Part shown: positions 16,082 to 25,052 of the stretch, piece by piece
Position numbering within the stretch: position 1 is the stretch's first letter
How the letters are laid out: each line of letters starts with the position of its first letter
Source of the DNA: Pelagibius sp. Alg239-R121
Lineage (GTDB): Bacteria; Pseudomonadota; Alphaproteobacteria; Kiloniellales; Kiloniellaceae
Reading direction: 5' to 3'
Length of the DNA: 64,000 nt
Assembly (NCBI RefSeq): GCF_947331435.1
Contig: NZ_CAMZOF010000006.1
Span: forward strand, 186,001-250,000
Notes under the pieces: model-generated
The model's input: only the letters and a program-made list of their open reading frames with translations
What the model was told of the DNA's origin: nothing
Database searches by the model: none
Program-made: the position numbers and the translations under genes

Positions 16082-16330
16082 CGCGGGTCACCTTGGGCAG
16101 GATTTGAGTTGATGCAAGCATGGAGCCTGATCGTGCGGTCAGATGGCGACTTACCTTCTTGATCGATTCAATCAAATGCGATCTCACTCTAGAAAGCGGG
16201 CAGGGGTGTGCCAAGCGGTGTTTGTGGGATAATCCACACTGCCGTCCTTAACAGACGTCGCTCCGCGATTGCTGTCCACATCACATCTGGGCTATGAAGT
16301 CATGGCTTCAAATCACGAAAGATACTCAGC
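16082..16330. promoter_or_regulatory. divergent promoter region with partial palindrome
   Basis: The region separates the deacetylase and ThDP enzyme genes. TTGATCGATTCAATCAA at 16159-16175 is a 17-bp near-palindrome (7 of 8 arm positions pair) about 85 bp upstream of the deacetylase start. It is a candidate operator; no regulator gene is adjacent. Confidence 0.35.
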
Positions 16331-18022
16331 ATGACATCTCAGGGGAATATGCGGACGGGTGGCCGGATTCTGGTCGATCAGCTCCGGATACATGGTGCGG
16401 ATATGGCGTTCGGCGTGCCCGGCGAAAGCTACTTGGCGGTTCTCGATGCGCTCTACGACGTGCCTGAGATTTCATTCCGGATCTGCCGGCAAGAGGGCGG
16501 AGCTGCCATGATGGCGGACGCCTATGGCAAGCTGACCGGCCGGCCGGGTCTGTGCTTCGTGACGCGCGGGCCGGGCGCCACCAGCGCAAGTGCCGGCGTG
16601 CACATTGCCTACCAGGATTCAACGCCGATGATTCTCTTCATTGGCCAGGTCGGCCGAGACATGATCGAGCGTGAGGCTTTTCAGGAAATCGACTATCGAC
16701 GCATGTTTGGCCAGATGGCCAAGTGGGTGGCTCAGATCGATGACGCGGACCGTATCCCTGAATACCTGGCACGTGCCTTCGCGACGGCCACCTCTGGACG
16801 CCCGGGGCCCGTCGTTCTTGCCTTGCCGGAAGACATGCTTCGCGACCTGACCGGCGCTGCGGACGCGGCACCCTATAACAGTGTCGAGGCTCATCCCAGT
16901 GCATCCGACATGGATCGTCTTGGCAGTCTCCTTGCGGCGGCAAAGAGTCCATTGATGATTCTGGGAGGTACTTCTTGGGATGCAGAGGCCTGCCGGAACA
17001 TCCAGAGCTTTGCGCAGACACATGGTCTGCCGGCCGCGGCCTCGTTCCGATGCCAGGACTATTTCGATAACAGTCATCCGAATTACGCGGGCGATGTCGG
17101 TATCGGAATCAATCCCAAGCTCTCTGAGCGGGCTAAAAACTCCGACCTGGTCCTGGTGGTCGGTGCCCGTTTGGGCGAGATGACGACCGGCGGCTACAGT
17201 CTTTTTGATTCGCCGCGCCCCAAGCAACCGCTTGTGCATGTTCACGCCGGTGCTGAGGAACTCGGGCGGGTTTATCAGGCCGAACTGGCGATCAATTCGG
17301 GGGTCAAGGCGTTCGCTGCAGCGGCGGCATCACTTACAGGCCCCAGCGCATTGGACGATGCGCGCAGACAGTTGGTTGCGACTGCGCGCAGCGACTATCT
17401 GGAATTCATTCAGACGCCGAAGATACCGGGCGACCTTCAGATGGGCGACATCATGGGCTGGTTGCGCGACCGCCTGCCTGAAGATTCCATCATCACCAAC
17501 GGAGCGGGGAACTACACGACCTGGGTCCACAGGTTCTATCAGTACCGCAGCTTTCCGACACAGCTTGCGCCGACCTCCGGGTCGATGGGGTACGGAGCGC
17601 CGGCAGCTGTGGCAGCCAAGTCCGTCTTTCCTGAGCGAACCGTGGTTTGTTTCGCCGGCGACGGATGTTTTATGATGCACGGACAGGAGCTCGCAACCGC
17701 TGTCCAATATGGCCTGAAGATCATCATTCTGGTGATCAACAACGGCATGTACGGGACGATCCGAATGCATCAGGAGCGGGCTTATCCGGAGCGTGTCAGC
17801 GGCACTGAGCTCGTCAATCCGGATTTCGCCGCTTATGCGCGCGCGTTCGGTGCTAACGGTGAACTGGTCGAGCAGACAGACGAGTTTGCGCCTGCTTTCG
17901 AACGCGCGATGGCCGCCGATGGTCCGACGGTCATAGAAGTCCGGATCGATCCGGAAGCGATTACGCCAAAGGCAACCCTTTCGGAAATCAGAGCGGCGGC
18001 GAAGGCAGCGGCAGGCAGCTAG
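16331..18022 (+). CDS. thiamine diphosphate-dependent enzyme (acetolactate synthase-like)
   Basis: 563 residues in the three-domain ThDP layout. The N-terminal PYR domain contains the conserved Glu in ICRQEGGAAMMADAYG and the loop TRGPGATSASAG. The central domain spans about residues 190-330. The C-terminal PP domain has the GDG...NN metal/ThDP motif (FAGDGCFMMHGQEL to VINNGMYGT). It resembles the catalytic subunit of acetolactate synthase, but no regulatory subunit is adjacent. The exact reaction (acetolactate synthase, 2-oxoacid decarboxylase or another lyase) cannot be fixed from sequence. Confidence 0.85.
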   Translation: MTSQGNMRTGGRILVDQLRIHGADMAFGVPGESYLAVLDALYDVPEISFRICRQEGGAAMMADAYGKLTGRPGLCFVTRGPGATSASAGVHIAYQDSTPMILFIGQVGRDMIEREAFQEIDYRRMFGQMAKWVAQIDDADRIPEYLARAFATATSGRPGPVVLALPEDMLRDLTGAADAAPYNSVEAHPSASDMDRLGSLLAAAKSPLMILGGTSWDAEACRNIQSFAQTHGLPAAASFRCQDYFDNSHPNYAGDVGIGINPKLSERAKNSDLVLVVGARLGEMTTGGYSLFDSPRPKQPLVHVHAGAEELGRVYQAELAINSGVKAFAAAAASLTGPSALDDARRQLVATARSDYLEFIQTPKIPGDLQMGDIMGWLRDRLPEDSIITNGAGNYTTWVHRFYQYRSFPTQLAPTSGSMGYGAPAAVAAKSVFPERTVVCFAGDGCFMMHGQELATAVQYGLKIIILVINNGMYGTIRMHQERAYPERVSGTELVNPDFAAYARAFGANGELVEQTDEFAPAFERAMAADGPTVIEVRIDPEAITPKATLSEIRAAAKAAAGS

Positions 18023-18095
18023 ACACTGTTGTGGCATTCCGGCGCTGGAGCACGAGTGGTTTACTCGCTTCCGTAGTCTCGGCGCGGCTTCTTTT

Positions 18096-18716
18096 CTAAG
18101 GAGTCGCCAAGCTGCTCAGATCCCCCAGGCGCGGTTGCCGGTAAGCGGTCTGGACTATTACACCTTCCGGCAGGAGCTGGCCCGCACCGACCAAGTTCTT
18201 GAGCACGTCGAGAAAAATGGGTTCGTAGTCGAAGTAGACTTCGGCCGTGATGATATTCTCGTTGTCGCGGACAAGGAAACCCGATGGCATCGACGCGGTA
18301 TCGCCGACACCGCCGACGGCACTTGCCGGAGTCAATGGACCACCGCCTGTGATCTGCCAGGTAACCTCAGCCGAGTCACCCGGGTTTTTATAAACCGAAC
18401 TGACGATGACACCGCCACTTGTCGCCAGATCGAATGGCAATACCACTTCGACCGCGGCGTCCATGAGCTGATTAATTTCGGCTGCCGAGATGTTGGATGG
18501 GCGGGACACGAGGTCCGACATTGTCGCTGCCGCCCGATCCAGCTTTTGGTTCAACAGCATGTAACGTGCCGCGTCGAAGGCACCAAGCAGGGTCAGCAGA
18601 ATAATTGGTGTCACCACAGCAAACTCCACCATGGTAGAGCCTCTTTCGTTCGACGATAACGACCGAAGACGAGACCAGGTCCAGCACCGCAAACGATTAA
18701 ACTGTAATTTCTTCAT
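18096..18716 (-). CDS. TadE-like pseudopilin (second copy)
   Basis: 206 residues from the ATG at 18716, chosen because AAGGAG lies just upstream and longer starts overlap the preceding gene. NERGSTMVEFAVVTPIILLTLLGAFD is the TadE/TadF hallmark: a type IV-pilin-like processing site followed by Glu and a hydrophobic helix. The remainder is periplasmic. It is the last gene of the tad operon, 10 bp after the other TadE gene. Such minor pseudopilins are cleaved by the prepilin peptidase CpaA and take part in Flp pilus assembly. It could equally be called TadF; there is no VWA domain as in TadG. Confidence 0.85.
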   Translation of the reverse strand: MKKLQFNRLRCWTWSRLRSLSSNERGSTMVEFAVVTPIILLTLLGAFDAARYMLLNQKLDRAAATMSDLVSRPSNISAAEINQLMDAAVEVVLPFDLATSGGVIVSSVYKNPGDSAEVTWQITGGGPLTPASAVGGVGDTASMPSGFLVRDNENIITAEVYFDYEPIFLDVLKNLVGAGQLLPEGVIVQTAYRQPRLGDLSSLATP

Positions 18717-18726
18717 GATGGTCTCC

Positions 18727-19227
18727 TTACTCTTCGGAATAAGGTTCATTGCGCACGGCAACGGTTGCCGACATCGGAAGGTTTCCATCCGGACCGCCGA
18801 ATACAGCAAAGACAGGTGTCATGAACTCCCATTCGTAGTCGAGTCGGTAGAACACGACGTCATTTGCATCACCTGCACCTGGCGTGCCCGGACCGGTGTC
18901 ATCACCCGTGAAGTCGGGGTAGACGGTCATCGTGACGTTCGCGTCGGAGATCTCGATCAGGCCGTGCGTATGCTGCTCAACGATTTCGAGAATCTTCTCC
19001 TGCCTTTTTGCAGGATCCGGCTCCTGGCCGGTAACACCGAAACGGGCGGCTTCGCGAAGGCCGCCCTCGGCCAGGGAGAGGGTAAACATCACCATCGCGA
19101 CTTCCAGGGTGCCGAATAGCATCAGGAGAAACGCCGGGAGTATCAGTGCGAACTCCGCCGCGGCGATGCCGTCTCTGGCACGCGTGAATTGATGAATGAG
19201 CTGTTTGGTCTGCGGCATAATAGACAT
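18727..19227 (-). CDS. tadE: TadE-like pseudopilin
   Basis: 166 residues from ATG 19227, behind AAGGA; a longer frame from 19287 lacks a good ribosome-binding site. RARDGIAAAEFALILPAFLLMLFGTLEVAM is a TadE signature: processing after Gly, Glu at position 5 and a long hydrophobic helix. The soluble part contains no recognisable enzyme motif. It lies 104 bp behind tadC and 10 bp ahead of the second copy. Confidence 0.85.
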   Translation of the reverse strand: MSIMPQTKQLIHQFTRARDGIAAAEFALILPAFLLMLFGTLEVAMVMFTLSLAEGGLREAARFGVTGQEPDPAKRQEKILEIVEQHTHGLIEISDANVTMTVYPDFTGDDTGPGTPGAGDANDVVFYRLDYEWEFMTPVFAVFGGPDGNLPMSATVAVRNEPYSEE

Positions 19228-19331
19228 CAGTCTCGATCCTTGGTCATGTTTGACTTGGACAGGAGATACCGCTTCCTCCTCTGGCATTGTCCGATAGAAC
19301 TGTCAGCCGGCATCCGCTTACGCAGTGCCTT

Positions 19332-20306
19332 CTACATCGTGCTCAGGGCATCGATGGTGTTCACGATTGCCGGCCCCAGCAGCACAACGAACAGAGGCGG
19401 CAAAATGAACATGATCATCGGGACAGTCATCATAGCGGGGAGCCGGGCTGCTTTTTCCTCTGCCTTAAGCAACCGCTCTTCACGGGATTCGGAACTCATG
19501 ACCCGCAATGACTGCGATAAAGGCGTACCGTAACGCTCGGCTTGAATGAGTGTATTCACCAGGCTGCGGAGCATCTGAAGGTCGGTCCGCTGCGCAAGAT
19601 TGTCGAGGGCGGCCCGGCGCTCCGGAAGAAATCCAAGTTCCAGACCGGTCAGGCTCATTTCATCGGCGAGCTCAGGTGCCGACCCCGCCATTTCCTGCGA
19701 AACCCGGTTCAGGGTTGCGTCGAGGCTCAGACCGGCTTCTGAACAAATCACCATGAGGTCGAGGCCGTCTGGCAGGGACTTACGGATCGATTCCTGGCGT
19801 TTTTGTGCGGCGTTCTTGATGATCGTGTCCGGCAGGTAGGCGCTGATGCCGACGGTGGCGACGCAGGCCACGAGTTTCATGCTGGCAGAAAGGCCATAGC
19901 TGTTGAAGCCGTAAAACACGAGGATGGCAAGGCCACCCAATACAACGGGGAGGGCCAGTTTGAAGAAGAGGTAACGCACCACTGCATCTTTTGACCGCCA
20001 ACCCGCGCGCATCAGCTTCGCCGATATGTTGCCGGCTTGCGCAGACTTCATGAGCTGCATGCGATCGACGACCTGCCGCATGAAGGATGCGGAGTTCAGG
20101 CGTTCTTTCCGCCGTCGCGGCGCCAGCATACCGCCGCGCAGTGCCTCGCGCTGTTCGGCAATCAGCTTGGCACGCTTCTGCGAGGGGTCGCGGTGCAGCA
20201 GCGAAGACCAGACCGCGGCAAAGCTGATCAGCACGGTGATCGCAGACATGACGATAATCAGGTCTTCGATCGTGACGCCGGCTGGAAGGTAGCGCTCTAC
20301 GCTCAT
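19332..20306 (-). CDS. tadC: Flp pilus inner-membrane protein TadC
   Basis: 324 residues, type II secretion F-domain membrane protein. Transmembrane segments lie at about residues 10-28, 115-130, 138-155 and near the C-terminus (295-318). The cytoplasmic F domain contains SLPDGLDLMVICSEAGLSLDATL and ERYGTPLSQSLRVMSSESREER. With TadB it forms the inner-membrane platform that couples the ATPase CpaF to pilus growth. Its start overlaps the tadB stop by 4 bp. Confidence 0.93.
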   Translation of the reverse strand: MSVERYLPAGVTIEDLIIVMSAITVLISFAAVWSSLLHRDPSQKRAKLIAEQREALRGGMLAPRRRKERLNSASFMRQVVDRMQLMKSAQAGNISAKLMRAGWRSKDAVVRYLFFKLALPVVLGGLAILVFYGFNSYGLSASMKLVACVATVGISAYLPDTIIKNAAQKRQESIRKSLPDGLDLMVICSEAGLSLDATLNRVSQEMAGSAPELADEMSLTGLELGFLPERRAALDNLAQRTDLQMLRSLVNTLIQAERYGTPLSQSLRVMSSESREERLLKAEEKAARLPAMMTVPMIMFILPPLFVVLLGPAIVNTIDALSTM

Positions 20307-21313
20307 ATCTCGAATTTCACCATCTTGTACATCGTGCCGATACCGATCGCGAACATCGCGAAACCGCCGGCGAGCATCAGATTGCCGCGCGGATCGTGTA
20401 TCAGGGTCATGACGTATTCGCGGTTAATAAAGTACAGCAGCAGGAACATGATGAAGGGCAGGCTGCCGATGATGTAGGCACTGGCCTTGGCTTCCGACGA
20501 CATGGCCTTAACCTTCAGTTTCATCTGTTTGCGCTTACGCAGAACGTCCGAGAGGTTTGTCAGGGTCTCGGCCAAGTTACCGCCGGTTTCCGTCTGGATT
20601 GAAAGTGCGACCGTGAAGAAGTTGAATTCGGGGATCGACAGGCGGCCGGCTGTTTCCCACAGGGCGTCATCAATCTTGGTGCCGATTTTGACTGCGTCGA
20701 AAATCCGCGTCAGCTCTTCACCGACCGGTCCGGGTATTTCCTGACCTGCGGATTTGATGGATTCTGCGATTGGCAGACCCGCTTTCAAACCGCGGACCAT
20801 AAGGTCGATTGCATCGGGAAAGTGCGTGACGAACTGCAACTGCCGGCGTGATGCCATGTATCCCAATACAAAGTGCGGCAGACCGATCGTACCGAAGATT
20901 CCGAAAAGGCCGGCAACGATGCCTGGGAGACCTAGAAAAACTTTGGCGAACGCGAAGGCGATCAGACCACTGATCGCGCTGATCATGAGATAACGGCCCA
21001 ACGCAGGTTTTACGCCCGCGCGTTCCAGTCTGTTGCGCAGGAGATCGGGGCGGGGCAGGGCTGTCTTAATCAGCCGGTCGATAAAGGCGTACTTACTGTC
21101 CGTTGTTGAGCGGCGCACGCTGACAACGGTCTGTACCATTGCGGGTGTTGCGCCCTGATCGCCTTTGACCCTGTCGATCCGCCGCTTAAACTGCCGTGTC
21201 GCGCCGTTTCCGGCAAAGGCAGCGGCGATCAGCATGACACCGCCCAAGATTGGCAGCGACATCAGTATCAGGGTGGTGGTCGGATCGGCACTGCTCAGAA
21301 GGGACAAATCCAT
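20303..21313 (-). CDS. tadB: Flp pilus inner-membrane protein TadB
   Basis: 336 residues with an N-terminal membrane segment (about 14-34), a pair near 107-140, and a pair at the C-terminus around the F domain. HFPDAIDLMVRGLKAGLPIAESIKSAGQEI and TETGGNLAETLTNLSDVLRKRKQMK are the type II secretion F motifs. It is the platform partner of TadC. Its ATG overlaps the last base of the cpaF stop codon, so translation is coupled. Confidence 0.93.
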   Translation of the reverse strand: MDLSLLSSADPTTTLILMSLPILGGVMLIAAAFAGNGATRQFKRRIDRVKGDQGATPAMVQTVVSVRRSTTDSKYAFIDRLIKTALPRPDLLRNRLERAGVKPALGRYLMISAISGLIAFAFAKVFLGLPGIVAGLFGIFGTIGLPHFVLGYMASRRQLQFVTHFPDAIDLMVRGLKAGLPIAESIKSAGQEIPGPVGEELTRIFDAVKIGTKIDDALWETAGRLSIPEFNFFTVALSIQTETGGNLAETLTNLSDVLRKRKQMKLKVKAMSSEAKASAYIIGSLPFIMFLLLYFINREYVMTLIHDPRGNLMLAGGFAMFAIGIGTMYKMVKFEI

Positions 21314-23055
21314 TACATCGCCTCCAACAGTCGCTGCTCCAGGCCGAAGTAGGCAGCCTTGGTGGCAAAGAAGGGACGAAGACCGGACGATTTGAAGCTG
21401 CCCTGCAGATTGCCGTCAGGTCCTTCGCCTTCGAATTCGAAGGTATAGAGGTCCTGGGTCGTGATGATGTCGCCTTCCATCCCGACGATCTCGGTAATAT
21501 GGGTCACCCGCCGCATGCCGTCCCGCATACGCGAAATCTGGACGATCATGTGAACGGCATCGGCGATCTGGGTACGCACCGCCTTTGCCGGCAGATTGAT
21601 GCCCGCGAGACCGATCATGTTTTCAAGACGCGTCAGACCTTCGCGCGGTCTATTGGCGTGGACGGTGCCCAGTGAACCGTCATGACCCGTATTCATGGCC
21701 TGGAGCATATCCACGGCTTCGGCGCCGCGAACCTCACCCAGGATAATCCGGTCAGGACGCATACGCAGTGTGTTCTTGACCAAATCCCGCATGTCGATTG
21801 CGCCCTCGCCCTCCAGATTGGCGGGCCGGGTTTCCAAACGAACCACATGGGGCTGCTGTAGCTGCAGCTCGGCGGCATCCTCGATGGTAACGATCCGCTC
21901 GCCCGGGTCGATCATCTGAGACAGGGCGTTCAGCAGGGTGGTTTTACCGGAACCGGTACCGCCTGATATCAGGATATTCAAGCGGCTGCGCGCGGCGATT
22001 TTCAGCACCATCGCCATTTTGTCGGATATGTTTCCCTGCCGGGCCATCACGTCCAGCGTGATGCCTTTTTTGGCAAACTTACGAATGGAAATTGATGCGC
22101 CGTCGATGGCGAGTGGCGGGATGATGATGTTGACACGACTGCCATCCAGCAGACGGGCGTCGACCAGGGGTGTCGTCTCGTCGACACGCCGGCCGATCTG
22201 CGCGACGATACGCCGTGATATGTTCACGACGTGATCGTTGTCACGGAATTTAATATCCGATAACTCGAGCTTTCCGCCTCTCTCGACGTACACTTGATAG
22301 GGACCGTTCACCATGATGTCGGTGACTTTTTCGTCCGCAAGCAAGGGCTCGAGCGGTCCAAGGCCCAGCATGTCGGCCAACATCAGTTCGACGACACCAA
22401 GCTGCTCAGGGCCGTTCAGCCTGATTTTCTCTTCGGCGAGGACCTCGGAAACGATTTCACCAAGTTGACTGGACAGTTCTTCGCGCGGCAATTGGGAAGC
22501 TGCGGAGACGTCGAGCCGCTCCATCACCTTGGCGTGAATGGCGTCCTTCGCCGATTCCACGGTGTCGGTGATCGGTACTTTGGTTTCAAGCCGACGTTCA
22601 TCAACCTTGAATACATCGTTCAGATCTTCAGCGGGAGACTGCGGTGCAACCGGCTTGTCCGCGCTTGTCTGCTGCCGTGGTTCCGGTGCAGAGGTGGCGC
22701 GTGCCGGGGTCGGTCGTGCTTGGGCGGCCGGTCGGGCAGGGGTCTGGGCTGCGGATGCCGCTGACGCTGATGCCGAGGAACGGGGATGCTGTGCACTGAC
22801 CCAGTTGATCAGTTCAGTCAGCAGCGTCCGGCGTTCCAGCAGATTGAGGTCGTTGGGCTGTTTTTCGAGTTCGGCGCTTACCAGTTGGCCAAGACGAAGA
22901 CCAAGTTCAGGGCGGGAAAGCTGAGAAACTTCATGACCTTGAAGAGCCTCCGCGACCTTGGGTTTCATCTGCTCGACATAGGGCGCTAAATCCGCCCGCG
23001 TTTGCGAGGGAGCCTTGCCGGGTTTTGCATTCTGGCGCTGTGCGAATATCGACAT
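21313..23055 (-). CDS. cpaF: Flp pilus assembly ATPase CpaF/TadA
   Basis: 580 residues. The first 190 residues are an Ala/Pro-rich, low-complexity extension (SASAASAAQTPARPAAQ). The type II/IV secretion ATPase domain follows, with Walker A ILISGGTGSGKTTLLNA, the Asp box TIEDAAELQLQ, Walker B MRPDRIILGEVRGAE and the His box TGHDGSLGTVHANRP. It is a cytoplasmic hexamer powering Flp pilus extension, and possibly retraction. It lies 5 bp behind cpaE. The extension is longer than in many CpaF proteins and may mediate contact with CpaE. Confidence 0.95.
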   Translation of the reverse strand: MSIFAQRQNAKPGKAPSQTRADLAPYVEQMKPKVAEALQGHEVSQLSRPELGLRLGQLVSAELEKQPNDLNLLERRTLLTELINWVSAQHPRSSASASAASAAQTPARPAAQARPTPARATSAPEPRQQTSADKPVAPQSPAEDLNDVFKVDERRLETKVPITDTVESAKDAIHAKVMERLDVSAASQLPREELSSQLGEIVSEVLAEEKIRLNGPEQLGVVELMLADMLGLGPLEPLLADEKVTDIMVNGPYQVYVERGGKLELSDIKFRDNDHVVNISRRIVAQIGRRVDETTPLVDARLLDGSRVNIIIPPLAIDGASISIRKFAKKGITLDVMARQGNISDKMAMVLKIAARSRLNILISGGTGSGKTTLLNALSQMIDPGERIVTIEDAAELQLQQPHVVRLETRPANLEGEGAIDMRDLVKNTLRMRPDRIILGEVRGAEAVDMLQAMNTGHDGSLGTVHANRPREGLTRLENMIGLAGINLPAKAVRTQIADAVHMIVQISRMRDGMRRVTHITEIVGMEGDIITTQDLYTFEFEGEGPDGNLQGSFKSSGLRPFFATKAAYFGLEQRLLEAM

Positions 23056-23060
23056 ACAGG

Positions 23061-24296
23061 TTATTTCTTCTTCAGCCAGTCACGCCAGGATTTCTTATTC
23101 TTGCCCGTGTTTGTTGACTTACTGTTGTCCAGAACGTCGGCAGTGCGTGTGAGCGTCTTGCTCGCTTTGCTTCGGCTATCGGCCTGGACCAGGGGTTTAC
23201 CGGTGTTGGAAGCCAGATTGAAGGCTTTGCGGTCTTCGCTGATCTGAAAGTCGACCTTTCGGCCAAGTGCCTTCTGAAAATCACCGAGCTGCATCGCCTG
23301 TGCGGCGCCGCCGGTGCGGTTGGCGATGACTTTCACCACTGAGTTGGGACTTGCCTCTTCGATACCTGCGAGCACACGAATGGAGTCACGCAGACCCGAC
23401 AAGGTCAGTTCGGTCACCAAAACGACCTGAGTTGCAGCTTCGAAAACGCCTTGCCGCATGCCGACGGCGGACCGTGGCAAGTCGACGACGATGCAGTCAT
23501 GTTCACGGCCCAGGGCATCGAACAACGCGCCTGTCGCCGCCGGGTCAAACAGCATCTCGTGATTTACGGTTTCTTCGGTCGCCATGACGGATAGCTTTTC
23601 CGTCAGCTTGGCTGTCGCGCTCGAGATGAAGAGGCTGTCGATACGGGATGGGTTCTCAAGCGCCTCGCGCAGACCCCGTGTCGGCTCCAGATCGAGCGAA
23701 AGAGCGATGGTTCCGAATTCCAGGTCCAGGTCGATCAACGCGGTGCGCTTTTGTTTGCGCTCGGCCATGCTCCAGGCGAGGTTCACCGCAACAGTCGATG
23801 CGCCGCATCCGCCTCTGGACCCCACGACCACGATTTTCTGAATAGCATCGGGGTCGGCAGCGGGTGCTTCAAGCTCTTCGTCGGGCTCCTCGATTTGCTG
23901 GAGGACACCGATCAGGGCCTTCTCGGTGATCGGTTTGACCAGATAGTCCGAAATACCGGCACCGATCATCTCACGATAAAGATTGATGTCATTCATCGAC
24001 CCGATGCCGACCAGACGGGTTTCCTCGGAAAAGGCAGCCGTAAGGGAAAGCATTGCGGTCAAGGGTGAGGAAGAATCCCCGATGTCGACGATCAGGACGC
24101 GCGGAAGCGGTGCTTCAGTCAGATACTGCATCGCTTCGTTGCTGCCGCCGTCGCGGATGACCGTCTCGGCATAGAACTGCCGGGTCACTGCGTCGATGAC
24201 GTCGTGGGTCTGGCCGTCGCTTACGAAAGCTGCACATTCCGCGAGCGGCGTAAGCTCGGCGTCTTCCGACGCGAAGAGGTCTTCAGCCGTACTCAT
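23061..24296 (-). CDS. cpaE: pilus localisation protein CpaE/TadZ
   Basis: 411 residues. The N-terminal part (about 10-130) is an atypical receiver-like domain. The C-terminal part is a MinD/ParA-like ATPase whose Walker A reads GSRGGCGASTVAVNLA. The usual signature lysine and the KT pair of the deviant Walker A are absent, as is common in this family. LIDLDLEFGTIALSLD and DCIVVDLPRS follow. TadZ/CpaE proteins mark the pole where the Tad machine assembles. The ATG overlaps the cpaD stop by 4 bp. Confidence 0.9.
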   Translation of the reverse strand: MSTAEDLFASEDAELTPLAECAAFVSDGQTHDVIDAVTRQFYAETVIRDGGSNEAMQYLTEAPLPRVLIVDIGDSSSPLTAMLSLTAAFSEETRLVGIGSMNDINLYREMIGAGISDYLVKPITEKALIGVLQQIEEPDEELEAPAADPDAIQKIVVVGSRGGCGASTVAVNLAWSMAERKQKRTALIDLDLEFGTIALSLDLEPTRGLREALENPSRIDSLFISSATAKLTEKLSVMATEETVNHEMLFDPAATGALFDALGREHDCIVVDLPRSAVGMRQGVFEAATQVVLVTELTLSGLRDSIRVLAGIEEASPNSVVKVIANRTGGAAQAMQLGDFQKALGRKVDFQISEDRKAFNLASNTGKPLVQADSRSKASKTLTRTADVLDNSKSTNTGKNKKSWRDWLKKK

Positions 24297-25042
24297 TCCT
24301 GTTCAACCTCCTTGGTCGCGAGGATCTCGTCGAGGGGAATGATTTCACCTGCCCGATAACGCTCGATACCCAAAACCGCAGCGGTGCCGTCTCTAGGCCC
24401 GCCAGGTGAACCGCGCTGCAGGTCGGCCGGATTGGCGACCATCAGCCCAAGATTGGTCTTGTTGGCGCAATCCCTTAGCGCAGTCGGCCGTTGTCCCCGT
24501 CCAGGTGCGGTGCTGCTGCAGTCAGGCATGGCCACGAGTGTGCGCGTGACAATGATTGCGATGCGTTCATCCGGTGCCCGCTGAATGGTGATCGGCCTCT
24601 GTGCGACGTACGCTCTCAGCCCAAGGTTGGCGAGCTCGAGCCGCAGGGCTTCAATCCGCTCCTCTGTCTCCGGCAGATACTGGTTGTCTTCCGCGCGTAA
24701 ACCGTCCAGTTGTATGCGGTCATCTCTGCGAATGCCTTTACTGCGCAGAAAGCTCATTAAGTCGCTGCGTTCGCTTTCGGTGATCGTCGAGGCGCCGACA
24801 GGAAATTTCACCGCGTAGGCCTGCATGACCGCCTGGGTCTCCAGTCCCGCAATGGAGTCCATTTGGCGCCAGTTGCCGGTCAGGAACGCGTTTTCCACAA
24901 CGCCAACAGTACTGTCGTAGACGAATTGCGATGCATCCGCCTCGGTGAATTCCGCTTGTCCATTGTTGCAGGCACTGAGAAGCAGGCTCGCTGCGACGAG
25001 TGCCGGCGTAATAAATCGCTTCGTTTGCACTGGGTTTTGCAT
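24293..25042 (-). CDS. cpaD: Flp pilus lipoprotein CpaD
   Basis: 249 residues from ATG 25042; a TTG at 25060 would overlap the cpaC stop but has no good ribosome-binding site. It has a lipoprotein signal peptide with lipobox LLLSAC. The mature protein contains RIQLDGLRAED, RPITIQRAPDERIAIIVTRT and DCSSTAPG, matching the CpaD outer-membrane lipoprotein that assists the secretin CpaC. Positioned exactly between cpaC and cpaE, as in Caulobacter. Confidence 0.9.
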   Translation of the reverse strand: MQNPVQTKRFITPALVAASLLLSACNNGQAEFTEADASQFVYDSTVGVVENAFLTGNWRQMDSIAGLETQAVMQAYAVKFPVGASTITESERSDLMSFLRSKGIRRDDRIQLDGLRAEDNQYLPETEERIEALRLELANLGLRAYVAQRPITIQRAPDERIAIIVTRTLVAMPDCSSTAPGRGQRPTALRDCANKTNLGLMVANPADLQRGSPGGPRDGTAAVLGIERYRAGEIIPLDEILATKEVEQE

Positions 25043-25052
25043 CTCGCTCACT

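Noticed and set aside
21313-23055. Long opposite-strand frames inside cpaF, the suf genes and the beta-oxidation genes
   Set aside because: They are shadow frames in GC-rich coding DNA: no ribosome-binding sites, unusual composition, and the sense frames carry complete family motifs.
23061-24296. CpaE as a broken ATPase because of its altered Walker A
   Set aside because: Loss of the usual lysine and the KT pair is common in TadZ/CpaE proteins, so it is not a sign of a pseudogene.
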